Positions 10,110-21,055 of a stretch of DNA of 64,000 nt are shown in pieces. Positions within the stretch are counted from its first letter, which is position 1. The number at the start of each line of letters is the position of its first letter. The position numbers and the translations under genes are program-made. Below the pieces are notes generated by a model. It made no database searches. It was not told the DNA's origin and saw only the letters and a program-made list of their open reading frames with translations. The DNA lies in the NCBI RefSeq assembly GCF_036785885.1, contig NC_092316.1, positions 50,477,001 to 50,541,000 of the forward strand, in the 5' to 3' direction. The DNA comes from Coffea arabica. Taxonomy: Eukaryota; Streptophyta; Magnoliopsida; Gentianales; Rubiaceae.

Positions 10110-10944
10110 TGAGAGGATACATAATTAAGTAGACAAATTTGTGAACGGGCTTTCCGCGATGTGTTATTAGACCTGATAGCCATTGATGATTGTAGAATTG
10201 CAATTTCATAATTAAGTGAGTTACACTTGTACCACTTAAGCCTCCTTTTCTTGGAATTTCCCAATTTTAAAGTACAGTTTGCTAAACAATAGACTTGGAG
10301 GAAGAAAAAAACCCATTTTCCCTTAAAATTGATGGACTAGATGACAAATTTGATTTTAGATCAGAAAAAAGTGAAAAGCATATAGAAATGCTGTTTAGAA
10401 AATGATATCCATAAGGGAAGAGGTCGCTTTTCAACTAACAGCACATTCGTTTCCAAAGCAGATTCTGTCTTTTCCTACATGAGAACACGACTTCTTTTAG
10501 GAAATGGATCCAATAACCAATCATGCAGAATCTAGAAGAAAGTGGCCTTATTGTTAATTTCTTTGATTACTGGCCATTTTCTTTGCGCTATCATCAGGGT
10601 TCAGGTCCAGTAGGTGACCTGTCCCACCCAACCCATCATTACCAACAATTGCAATAAAATCTGTACTCTTTCTATCAATTAATGTCATCCAAGTAGATTT
10701 GTTTGGGGTTGGGAGCCTTCCGGGAGGTTGGGAGTGTAACACTTACCCTTTCACCTTCTGTGTCAAAACTGCCTTCTACGGTTTCGTATCCCACATCGAT
10801 AAACTCCGCGGGGGTGGAATTGGGAGGGTATATTAGTCTCCTGTGGATCCTTCAAAAGTTTTGTTGGCTTTTGAGGGTTGCTCGGGGTTAAGGTTAGTAT
10901 AAACTGTCAAGAATCTACAGTGCTCGACAAACAAAAAGTAGTAG

Positions 10945-11106
10945 ATTTGTTTGGATAGAGTATTATTTGAAATAATTATTGTAATATTTTTTGTGATGTC
11001 ATATATGTGAGATAAAAAAATGATTGAAAATTTAAAAAAAATGGGTTAAAAAATATGTTTATAATGCAAGTAAAATATTATTTGAGATAATTTCACTGTC
11101 CAAACA
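10945..11106. mobile_element. MITE, common local family
   Basis: Reverse-oriented copy. It begins TTTGTTTGGATAGAGTATTA and ends with ACTGTCCAAACACGG. Its core (TTTTTTGTGATGTCATATATG then GAGATAAAAAAATGATTG) matches the reverse complement of the family core. Confidence 0.65.
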
Positions 11107-11298
11107 CGGTTCAACTTTCATTTGATTTCGTACAGAGTTTTGAAAATATTTTCTTAGAACTTGTCTTAAAATATTTTCTTAAATGAAGTAATTGTGGCCA
11201 AGATTTTATCTCACTGCTAGTTTGAACGAGTTTTTATGTGCAACAACAGTTAGTTTTATATTTTTGAGTCTGAGTTAGAAAAATCAACGAATACTTAC

Positions 11299-11438
11299 GT
11301 TTGGATTGCAATTTTTCAAAAAAAAAAAATTTGCTACATTTTTCGTAAACACATTTTTCAATTACCTTTTTATCTCACAAATATCAAATAACTACAGTAA
11401 TTTTTTTTACAAAAAGTCTAGAAAAATACAATCCAAAC
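11299..11438. mobile_element. MITE, common local family
   Basis: Forward copy of about 140 bp. Inverted ends are GTTTGGATTGCAATTTTT on the left and AAAATACAATCCAAAC on the right. The core reads ATTACCTTTTTATCTCACA, then CAAATAACTACAGTAA. Confidence 0.75.
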
Positions 11439-11889
11439 AAAACATCAAATCTTGTGCAAGTTTATTGTCCTCAGTCAATTGACCTGCTCTAAAGTCTTAT
11501 AGTAAAACATACTGGGGCATGAACGCTTTGTGAATCGACCATATAATTGGTTAACGATTAATAGGATGGGCAAATTCTTAAGTCTCTAAAACTTAAGATT
11601 TGTGTAATGTCAAAGTTAATGAGAGGTGAGAAACGAACCATAAAAAGATAAAATCGATATTTCTTAATGATGAATTGCTTATGTAAAGAGTTGAGAGTTA
11701 TCTTTGGACAATGTCGAATTCGTACTAGAATATGATGTATAGATTAGCGTAAAAGCTTGTTCAAACTTTCATTTTCTAAAGGTGCAGTCAATGCGATTGA
11801 ATAGCAATATATTTTTTTAAATATTATTTTATTGGTATCACACTTCAATTTTTAATCAACTTTTTTTATCTTTCTAATAGCTTATTCAT

Positions 11890-11891
<2 letters not shown>

Positions 11892-11935
<44 letters not shown>
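11892..11935. repeat. (TA)n microsatellite
   Basis: About 44 bp of uninterrupted TA repeats in AT-rich spacer. Confidence 0.95.
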
Positions 11936-11939
<4 letters not shown>

Positions 11940-12216
11940 AAAGTATTACGTTAATAACATCTTTATCCAAATATATTGGATCAATTGTTTTTGAAAAATT
12001 TTATTATAACAATATATATGAAAAATTTTTACTGTAAATATTTTCTTAAAATATTTAATATATTATATAGATAAATTATTTTTATTTATAAATTACTGTA
12101 GTATTATATTTAAAAATTTTATTTTTGAAAAAATGGCGAACTCAAATGGACCATAAAGGAAACTCTCACAGGCATCCAGATTCCAAACACATTCCATTGT
12201 ATTTTTTCATAGTACC

Positions 12217-12440
12217 CAACCTTTTTTTTTCTATAGAATTTTTATAACCTAACCTAACTTATTCTAGGGGAGGGGGAAGGGGAAAGGACTCGATGTGAAT
12301 AAAAATTTCATCAAAACTGATCAATGAAAATCGTTATATATTATGATAAATTTTATATGAGACAAGATTCGAATCCTTAATCTCCTGTACCGCGTTCTTA
12401 GGCTTGGGATGACCGCTGTACCAAAAGCCTACCTAAGTAG
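12217..12440 (-). mobile_element. tRNA-derived SINE
   Basis: On the minus strand an A box TGGTACAGCGG (12413-12423 as complement) and a B box GGATTCGAATCT (about 12365-12377) stand about 36 bp apart. The body ends CCCTAGAATAAGTTAGGTTA, then TTATAAAAATTC, and an A-run (T-run at about 12222-12230 on +). The AATAAGTTAG phrase near the 3' end is shared with the SINE pair at 5163 and 5693. Confidence 0.65.
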
Positions 12441-12681
12441 AGTTACTGGCTGCCCCTTGTGAGCACATGATATCACTTGTCCACACTTGGCTTTACTTTT
12501 ATGAAGCCATCTCTCTTTCACACACACACACACACAAAAAGAACTTTCCTGATTTCTGAGCCTCCTTGCTTGCTTATCACTTCATCAGTTCAGTTTTCTG
12601 ACTAGGTTGCAACCCTGTTTACACCTTCTTCTACTAGCCAAAATCCAAGACCGAAACGGGACAAATAAAACTCTGCTAAAA

Positions 12682-15645
12682 ATGCGAGGTGCTGGATCTG
12701 GAGCTGGAAGCTTACTTAAAGTTTTGGCCAACAACTTTGATGTTCTTGCTTGGTACCATCAATTAAACTTTTTTCCCCGTCAATTTTCACTTATTATTAC
12801 AGCTTTTGGACTCACATTTATGGTTTTTTAGTACATAAGAGTTTGTGGGTTTTACGTTCCTTTTCTTGGATAGTTAATTAATTTCCTGAAGACGGTCTTT
12901 TTATTTCTTTTTGTTTTTTTTTTCCTGTTGTTTTCTTAAATACTAGGCTGGAGCCTAGATGGGCTAATATTATTTTTGAAAACCGGTTTATCCAAAGGAT
13001 TTCTCTAATTTTGTTATGTTTGTTTGATATTGCAGGCCTGTGGTTAGTTTGGTGTATCCTCTGTAAGTGGGTCATTTGGAAATCTGAATGTGTGATTCAA
13101 ATTCATAGCATTTCTTCTTTATTGTGTTTCCTTAAATTTGAAAGATTGAATTTTTTTTTTAATTTTTGAGACTATCTGTGTATGTTAAGGATTTTTGAAA
13201 TGGTTGCATTTATTGTGATTATTTTGGCAGTTATGCTTCCATCAGGGCAATTGAGACCAAGTCTCCTGTAGATGATCAGCAGTGGCTGACTTATTGGATT
13301 CTCTACTCCATGATCACCCTGTTTGAGCTTACTTTTGCAAAAATCATTGAATGGTAATTCTCCTTTTGGGGCAGACATTTGACTATCAGTAGAAATCTTT
13401 TCCCGTTCTTTGGGATTGAACTTCCCTTCATAGCCTTTTATCAAAGCTTATTTTGCGGATTTATAGCAAAGCTAAAGTGGACCATTTAGCTGTATACCTG
13501 TTCAAGTTTTGAACTTTATGCTGATCTGTACTTATGGATTTAAGTTTACATTGTTGATCTGCAGAATTCTGTTACCCAAATGAGGTGTGTCGGTTCATTA
13601 AATTGTCTGAGGCTAAGGTGATTGTGAAAGGATAATTCAAGAGATGGGTGTAATTGATTTTGTCACCTGTGGACTAAAATTTCACTGGTGACGGTAGAAG
13701 TTGGATAGCTTCTTTTTAAGATCTTAGTACTAGCACTGTACTGCCTGCAGGGTTCACAATGGAGATTTTAGGGGACAGTTTTAAGTTTTAATAATTCGCG
13801 ATTGGGGAGGAAGGGGGAGGTTTGGGTTGAGTTGAATGACAATTCCGGTAAGTAATGCTTTGGGAGAATTATACTGACTGTTACTACCATTTCTTCCACA
13901 TAATTGGGCTTCCTATTTATAGCCTGCAAACCATCTGAGTATCCCGTCGTGGGTGAATTGATTATATTGCTCTCCACACCACTGGACAAAAAACATATCT
14001 TCATTATATCTCATGTTTTAAGCCTTGATCTTTGTTTTCAACAGGTTGTAGGTTTCAGCATTGTCTATCTGGAAAATTTTTTGTTCATTATTGCTTTCAT
14101 GTTTTCCTTTATGGATTGAGATCAATCTAGAGATTTAAAAGTGTGATTTTTCTGAAGGTATTATGTTGTGGTTTTGATACAAGTTGGTGAATTGCAAATT
14201 TGTATTTGTCCTGCACCAACGTACATGTGAGGTCAGAGGATGTTGAGTACCTTTTTAATTTTTAACCCAATCTTTTGGCGCTTCACCTACTCTATTGCTC
14301 TGGCTAGCAATAAGGAAAGCGGCTTGCCAAAAATTTGATTTTCTGTCATTTACTCAATAAGTAGTTTGAACAGGGGAGGAACCAATTGCTTTAGGGGGAA
14401 GTGATGGCTTGCAGAAAATAAAAAAGATAATGGAACTTAGATTCCTTAAGGATTTTATGGATTTGCATTGATTGAAATGACTTCACCAAAATGACTCATT
14501 GTGCTTTGTATCTAACCATTATCGTTGGGCTGTTGCTTCAAGAACTTGTGGTTTAGGAGGAGAAAGCAGACAAAGTGAAGGTCTAGTTTGTCCCTCAAAA
14601 GTCTACATCTCTGTCTTAAAATTCAGCATTTTATCTGAGTTTTGGTGGTGAGGATCAAAGACAAGTTCAACTCATGTCCTCTTTCACTTTCCCCATGGTT
14701 GTGGGGTTTCATGTGTTTCTATCAGCTGTTTACAAACTTTTACCTTCTTGTTAATTGGTACTTTGTTAAAAATACCAAGAAAACTTATATGTCTTTATTT
14801 GCTATGTACTCAAATATTATGACTCAGTGTGGATCTTATTTGATTGTATAACCACCATTTCGTTTTTAGGTAAACAGCAACAGGTGCAGTAGAATTTGCT
14901 TTTTGTTTAGCTTGGAACTGCTTAAATCTCAGGGCAATTCAAATTCAATGCAGTCTTAAAATGTTTTGATCATTCATTTCTGCTGGTTTCAACTTAAAAG
15001 GCTTGGAATTTGCGTGTTAGAATCTGCATTTCTATCATGGCATCGTGTATAAATTAGTCATGTTTTCTGAATTTTCTAAAGCAGCATTATGTTAAGAGCT
15101 TGCTCAAAGTTTACCTTCTCAAAATGCCAGGATCCCTATCTGGTCTTATGCAAAACTGATCTTGACCTGCTGGTTGGTCATGCCATACTTCAACGGAGCT
15201 GCCTATGTCTACGAGCACTTTGTTAGGCCTACCTTTGTTAACCGACAGCCCGTCAACATTTGGTACGTTCCACGGAAGAAGGATGTCTTCAGTAAGCCAG
15301 ACGACATTCTCACTGCAGCTGAGAAATACATTCAAGAACATGGAACAGAAGAATTTGAGAAGATGATTCACAGGGTATGTCGACTAATCTTTCTTCCATA
15401 TGTTTCATTGGACCCTTTTTGAGAGCAAGTGAGGAATGCATTCCTGGAGATGCAGTCCTAACGTAAAATTATCTGTTATGGCATTCTTCATGGTTTGTTT
15501 TGGCAGTTCTTGCAGTATGGACTAATTTTCGTTTGAGTATCAGAATCATGTTGCTATTTTGTTCATGCAGACTGATAAGAATACGACGTACAGCAGCAAT
15601 GACTACAATAACTACAGTTATTACGACGATGACTACAGATACTGA
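12682..15645 (+). CDS. HVA22A: HVA22-like protein a (TB2/DP1/HVA22 family)
   Basis: A reticulon-like hairpin membrane protein of the endoplasmic reticulum. The family (barley HVA22, yeast Yop1, human REEP) shapes ER tubules; plant members are often induced by ABA and stress. Five exons join in phase: 12682-12752, 13036-13062, 13231-13353, 15131-15374 and 15571-15645, giving 179 residues (family member HVA22a is about 177). Hydrophobic segments lie near residues 22-42 (PVVSLVYPLYASIRAIE), 52-74 (WLTYWILYSMITLFELTFAK) and 77-98 (IWSYAKLILTCWLVMPYF), followed by the conserved YVYEHFVRP. The tail is rich in Tyr, Asn and Asp (SNDYNNYSYYDDDYRY). Exon 2 has only 27 bases. Intron 3 is 1.8 kb. ABA control is not demonstrable here. 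Confidence 0.92.
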
Positions 15646-16838
15646 TCCGTAATGGACTATGGCGTACGGACCTTAAAGGGTTTTACTGTTGCCATCTACC
15701 CTAGTATGTTTATGCTGTTGTAAAGAGTTTTGTTGCTGATGCTTCCATGTTTTGTGAAGGTGTACCATGAGTCTACGGTGTTTTGTATTATTAACTGTGG
15801 CTAGTGTTGTACCATCCTTCTTGGAACTAATAATAGTAGAGAACCCTTTGGCAAGATTTTCACTGGCACAAACTCGACAGCTTAATGAGTTTAATTCACT
15901 GGAAAGATTTTCTACACACAAAAAATTTGTGCTAGAATGAGTTGCAACACATTTATCAGATTCAGATTCCTCACATCTTCTTTGACTTTGTTAATATGTG
16001 TGCAGCTCCTTCATATTAACAACTCATGCTTTCAGGATGAGATTCAAGAAGAGGGTGATTACATGATTTATGCTACATCAAAATGACACCAACATCTAAT
16101 GTATAGAGATAACCAAGAATCCAACACCTGGAGTCCTAGATTGTACTCCTTTTTTTTTTTTTTTTTTGGGTTTGTGTGGGCACGTTGATATGATGAATGG
16201 GTATAGAAAAGTAAAAATTATAAAATTTCAAGATTTTGTTTTGCTTACATCGTATGTAGAATTTTCAATCACCTTTTTATCTCACATACATCAAATCATA
16301 AAAAGTGCTGCAATAATTATTTCAAATAACCTTCTGTCCAAACAAACTCTATTATATGCCTGAAAATTTTTCTTTCGTCGACCAAAGTGTAAATACGCGA
16401 TGGGGGTGGGCGTCGCAAGGTTCATTCCATGCAATTTGAAAAGTAAATTTGTAATTTTTAAATTGCATCAAACTGTATTTGACTATTTTAAAATTATATC
16501 AAACGGTAACAAACAAACTTTATTTGATTTGCACTTGAATCTAACTTGTTTACATCTAAAAATCTAATTTATTTACACCAAACTCTTTTAACTTTTAAAC
16601 GGAAATTCTAATAGTTTATAGCAGAGAAAAACTCGCACGAAATTGTGTTAACACAACACCCGATCCATGCGCCAGTAGTTATAATATTAATGTTTAGTGG
16701 TTGCTGATGCTTAGGCTGTTCAACTGATAAAGAAATTGTAACATAAATACGTACATGGGTTGCAATTTGCATGAGGAAGGAAACTGTTGAAACTTTGCGA
16801 TAGCTTAGAGAAAAGAACAAGCAAAAGCAAGGAAAATA
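15646..16838. other. HVA22 3' region and spacer
   Basis: The first few hundred bases should hold the HVA22 3' UTR. Further on there is a T-run at about 16149-16167 and a MITE copy at 16225-16350. No additional gene is supported. Confidence 0.45.
16225..16350. mobile_element. MITE, common local family (left end eroded)
   Basis: Forward copy with a clear core: CACCTTTTTATCTCACATAC, then ATCATAAAAAGTGCTGCAAT. The right end CTGTCCAAACAAACTC matches the family end. The left inverted end is poorly preserved. Confidence 0.65.
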
Positions 16839-16910
16839 GGGGCATTCCGAGAATTGAACTCGGGACCTCTCGCACCCTAAGCGAGAATCATGCCACTAGA
16901 CCAAATGCCC
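16839..16910 (-). tRNA. tRNA-Pro (anticodon AGG)
   Basis: The minus strand folds into a full cloverleaf of 72 nt. Acceptor stem GGGCATT pairs with AATGCCC, with discriminator C. The anticodon stem TCTCGC/GCGAGA encloses the loop TTAGGGT, so the anticodon is AGG. The T arm is CCGAG-TTCAATT-CTCGG. A TTTT terminator follows three bases beyond the 3' end. There is no intron and CCA is not encoded, as expected for a nuclear gene. Confidence 0.95.
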
Positions 16911-17045
16911 ATTTGTGCTGAGCTAGCTAATTTCTATTTTAGTTTTGAATAAATTTTTTATACAGCAAAAGTTAAATTTCAATTCAAATTTTGTGTGATT
17001 ATAGTTTTCAAAATTTGCATAATTATCGTTCATCCAACGCTGCTA

Positions 17046-17515
17046 CTACTGATAGTGTATACATTTAAAAAGAATTGCTTGCTTTTTTTTTTTAAGAAGA
17101 CAGATGGGGGAAATTTCTGGAGTTAAGGATCTCTCTTCATTTACCTGCCCCATGTCTGTTATTCGAGGCTCCTGCACTATGATAGAGTCCACAATAGAGT
17201 CTTCATCCATTTTAGTTCTACTAACATCAGATTTCTTAGTAGTTGGCACAATTTTCTTGTTCACCGCATTTTCCTCTGGAATCCAGACTGTTTTAGTGGT
17301 AAATTTTTTTTGGACAAAACTTCTCAATATAACAAAAATTTACTGCAGCCTTTACACCATGGGGGCAGCCATTTATAGTCCACCTTTTAAGCACCAAATT
17401 CTCCAGCGGAACTACAGAACTTACTTCAGAAATGTAGGAGTTTACCTGAACCAAGCCCAGCGAACCATTTCGAGGACTCGATCACTTTGCACGGTTTTGA
17501 CCTCACAACTATAAA
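17046..17515 (-). mobile_element. LINE ORF1 relic with zinc knuckle
   Basis: On the minus strand the translation contains YKWLPPWCKGCSKF and then, in a shifted frame, CYIEKFCP. Together these resemble the CCHC zinc knuckle of plant L1-type LINE ORF1 proteins (typically YEWxPPxCxxCxxFGHxxxxCP). It is followed by TVWIPEENAVNKKIVPTTKK, like the linker after that knuckle. An in-frame stop and a frameshift separate the pieces, and no reverse transcriptase follows. The + strand open frame at 17104-17514 is a shadow of this relic. The match is by eye, so confidence is moderate. Confidence 0.5.
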
Positions 17516-17988
17516 TTGTCCCAAATAAATCATTGAACAAAAAAAGAAAATGCTTAGTTTAATAACTTCCATCAATTCTGAGCGTTAAATGTAACGGAAC
17601 TAGGGATAAAACTATCAACTAATAACATGGAGTTTAATTTTAATGTTTCTTCCTCTTCTTTCACCTTTTACCTTTCACCTTTTCTAGTCCTAATTTGTTG
17701 AAATAATTATTCAACGAAACCTTTTAGGTTGTTTTCTAGTCTTAATTCCGTGACACCTAGTGGTTAAAATTGACGGAAGTTCTTAAGAACCTAAGTTTCT
17801 TTTTGGTTCAAGGATCTGTTTGCGATAATTTATAGTTGACGAGTCAAAATGGTATAAAAGATAATAATTTATATGCTATCTGAAAAGTTTCCTTTATTTA
17901 CATAGAGCTCACAGGATGGATGGCATAGTACGATCTGAGCCATTGATTCTTTAAATATTGGATCTATTCAAGTGTGAGTCTTTATTTA

Positions 17989-19356
17989 GGATTGATTCCA
18001 CTTTGTTCCCCAAACTTTGGATGATTACCCACTTTAGTCCCTAAATCTCAAAATATGATACTTAAGTCCCTAAACTTATAAATACCTCCCACTTAAGTCC
18101 TTAAACTTATAAAATGGGACACTTAAATCCCTAAACCCTAGAGGTGTCAAATAAAACCATTTAACTAATTTTACCCATACCCGCCCATTAATAATTGAAT
18201 ATGGGTACATTAAATTTTTATATATGGATATAAATGGGTTACCCAATTATACCCATTTATTAAATGGGTATAATTGGGTAACCCATCTAACCCATTTAAC
18301 CCATTTAACTTACATTCCCAAACCTTTTGTATTTCCTGGGGTGAAAAAGAGCTGGCTGGAGTTTTTTCAGGTGGAAAAGACTCAAATTCTTGAAAATTGC
18401 AATCTACATCTGTAAAAGTATCCCAATTATTTTCTTGAGTAGTGATGGGTCTGGTGAAGAATTTCAGGGAGAAAAAGAGGGGCCCCTGGAGGATGAGCAG
18501 TTTTGAAAATTTAGCAATTATTTACGCGATTTACTTTCTATAAAATGGTGCAAGTTTTGAAATATTTGATAATGGCTAACCTTTTGTATTTCCCAAACTA
18601 TTTTTTATGTTAAGTATTTTTGTTTTATTTATTATATTTATTTGTTGGTTTTATCTTATCGCTTTATTTCCTTGTAATTTATTAATTTGATCATTTTTTA
18701 GCATCATCAATTTATGACAAATTTTAGCTTCTTTTCTTACCTTTTCAAATGAAATTTTAAATTTATAAACGAAAAAATACTAGGGGTTCAAAGTTTCGGA
18801 TTAAATTTTTTGTTAACTTTCATATTATTTAGTCCAAAATTTTAGATTCTCATTGTTCAATTATTAAATAATATGTAATTTTGCGACATGGCATGCGGAT
18901 GGAAAAAAAATTGATAATTAGACTTATTTGGCATAATAAGTAAATATTTAAAATTAATGATGGGTGTAAAATGGTATAAATTGATAATTTAGTTTACAAA
19001 ATGAATTTATATGAGCTTGTAAAAATTTAGAATAAATGGGTTATAAATGGATAATTGGGTTACCCAACTCATTTTTTGACTTACCCATTTATACCCATCT
19101 AATTAAATGGATATAAATGGGTTGACTCACTTATACCCATTACCCATTTTACCCAACCCAAACCCGCCCAAATCACCCATCTTGCCACCTCTTATAAAAT
19201 GGGATATTTCGACCACTAACGGCATTCAGGATTTGTTAATAATTTTCCTTAAGTGGGAGGCATTTATAAGTTTAGGAACTTAAGTGTCCCATTTTGAAGT
19301 TTAGAGACTGAAGTAGGTAATCGTCCAAAGTTTGGGGGGACAAAGTGGTATTAACC
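17989..19356. mobile_element. Mutator-type MITE carrying a nested element
   Basis: The outer element has inverted arms of about 120 bp. Left: GGATTGATTCCACTTTGTTC. Right, as reverse complement: GGTTAATACCACTTTGTCCC. A perfect 9-bp target duplication CTTTATTTA flanks it (17980-17988 and 19357-19365). The arms contain repeated CACTTAAGTCCCTAAACTTA-like phrases. Subtracting the nested element at 18139-19193 leaves about 310 bp. It is not the same family as 2405-3828. No coding capacity. Confidence 0.8.
18139..19193. mobile_element. Nested element with GAGGTGKCAA ends, hAT-like
   Basis: Left end TAGAGGTGTCAAATAAAACC and right end TTGCCACCTCTTA form short inverted repeats (GAGGTGTCAA against GAGGTGGCAA). 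Both subterminal regions are packed with ACCCATTTATACCC and AAATGGGTATAA motifs in both orientations, as in many plant hAT elements. No clear 8-bp target duplication was found, so the superfamily is tentative. It interrupts the MITE at 17989-19356 and is about 1.05 kb. Confidence 0.55.
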
Positions 19357-19487
19357 CTTTATTTATATATATATATAGAGCTCACCCAAAAAAAAAATGA
19401 AAAAGAATAACAATTTTGTAAGCACCCAAAAATCATGATATAAGCACGCGTCTGGTCACCGGTGGGCTGCAGAAACTGGCGGGAATC

Positions 19488-19718
19488 CACGTGATTGGAG
19501 GCAACACCCGAGATGCTGATCCCCCCTAATCCAATTACTAAGCTAAATTACATAAATAGCCCTACTTATTCCAACAGATTCAGATTCTGTAGCTGACGTG
19601 TCCCCACCGCAAAAAATCCCCTGGACCCAAAACCGAAAAACAAATTGACAAAAATAGGAAAAAAAAAAACAGTTGAATTCCGCGAGGGAAAAAAATACGT
19701 ACAACACAGCTATATATA
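19488..19718 (+). promoter_or_regulatory. Promoter of the PRAF-type gene: G-box and TATA
   Basis: A palindromic G-box CACGTG is at 19488-19493, and a TATA box TATATATA is at 19711-19718. A first non-coding exon would start about 30 bp downstream and end at a GTAAAT donor after 19954. G-boxes bind bZIP and bHLH factors; which one acts here is unknown. Confidence 0.55.
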
Positions 19719-20996
19719 GACATCGGAAATGAGACAGAGAGAAAGACTTGCTCAGTTGGAAATTTTTCTCTGTGCAGGAAGAATTTGATTCCATCACAAG
19801 CTTCATCATCGTCGTTCTCGCCGGAGGGGGAAAAAATACCTCCGCTGCATAGATTTCGATATATTCAATTTCGGTAATTTCAGAGCTCGTAATCACCTCG
19901 GATTCGTCACGTATTCGGAGCAGCAAGTTACCCTTTTTTTTCAGCTTCTTCTAGGTAAATGCATTAATGATTATCAATGCCGTTATTGTACTGATTTCTT
20001 CATTTACGCATTTAGTTTTTTTTTAAGAAGAGAGAAACTGGATTTAGAAGATTAATTGTTTGGATAATGCTGTTTAGTGATCTTTAATAATGTGTGTTTA
20101 TCTGAATAATTTTTAAACAATCCCTAGCTGCTGTTGCTGTTTGAAGTTAGGAAAAGTGATTTTAGCGCTGGTTTTTTCCAATTTCTCATGGCACAGTAGA
20201 AGATTGAAGGAAACCGTAGTGATTAATGTATGTTCTCCGTAATGTTTTGATGTCGATGTTTTCCTCTTTTTTGTTTGTTTCAGCTGTTATTTGTGCATGT
20301 ATATTGCATAAAGTATCACTATTTTGATTTCGCGGATTTATTTTTCTGATTTAGTCCTGGAAACGTATATAGCCGTCATTTTAGTGTTTTCTCTGTACCT
20401 ATGATGTATCATTTTAGTGTTTTTTTTAATGGTTTTTTTCCGTCAAAATGGTATAATTTTTATTCTAGTAAATAGAAGTGCAATACTTTTGACGGATCTT
20501 AGAGATTGAACTGTCTTTGTCATAGTTAGAGTGGTGTTCATCCAAGGTTCTGTTTCTAAGGATAGCTTATGATTCCTTAGCAGGATACCAATAATCTAGA
20601 TCCACTAGTATTGGATGAAAACTACGAGTTTGTAGTGGTTCTTCATGTGGTTTTCAGTTTTGTAATTTCTAAATTTTAGGAATTTAAATGATGCCAGGGA
20701 GTTTCAGTAATAGAGTTTTGAGGTACCTGAGCATGTTCATTTGTGATCTATGAATGAAACAAGTAGGGAACATCGATGATGTAAATGCACTGAATTTTGG
20801 TTGTTTATGTTTACTTTTGGACTGTATATTTGATTACTTTATTCCGACTTATCACCATTGGTAACCTGCTCCACCTATCATTTAGATTTTCTGTGGAAAT
20901 AATACTAGATGAGAACCGAACATGTATCCAAGGAAAATAGCATTTCAAGATTTCTATGGAGGAAAATTTGGCTCTTTTTTCTCATGTTCTACAGGC

Positions 20997-21047
20997 ATGG
21001 CATTCTATAGATGGTTTTATCTGCTCGAAGCACCGAGCTTGATGTAG
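20997..21047 (+). CDS. Possible upstream ORF in the PRAF leader
   Basis: If the leader intron runs from 19955 to an acceptor ending ACAG at 20994, the next exon opens with GC-ATG. This starts a 16-codon frame (MAFYRWFYLLEAPSLM) that stops at 21045-21047, eight bases before the main ATG at 21056. Such a close uORF could reduce main-frame translation. The leader splice is predicted from sequence only. Confidence 0.4.
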   Translation: MAFYRWFYLLEAPSLM

Positions 21048-21055
21048 CAGCTTAA

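Larger units (their letters stand above)
10127..12216. other. Repeat-bearing spacer
   Basis: No gene is supported between the bHLH and HVA22 genes. The stretch holds two MITE copies (10945-11106 and 11299-11438), a long TA microsatellite (11892-11935) and AT-rich sequence. A GTCAATTGAC palindrome near 11474 was noted without further support. Confidence 0.5.

Noticed and set aside
15111-15371. 86-codon open frame on the minus strand
   Set aside because: Antisense to HVA22 exon 4.
17104-17514. 136-codon open frame on the + strand
   Set aside because: Antisense shadow of the LINE ORF1 relic; no domain and no splice context.
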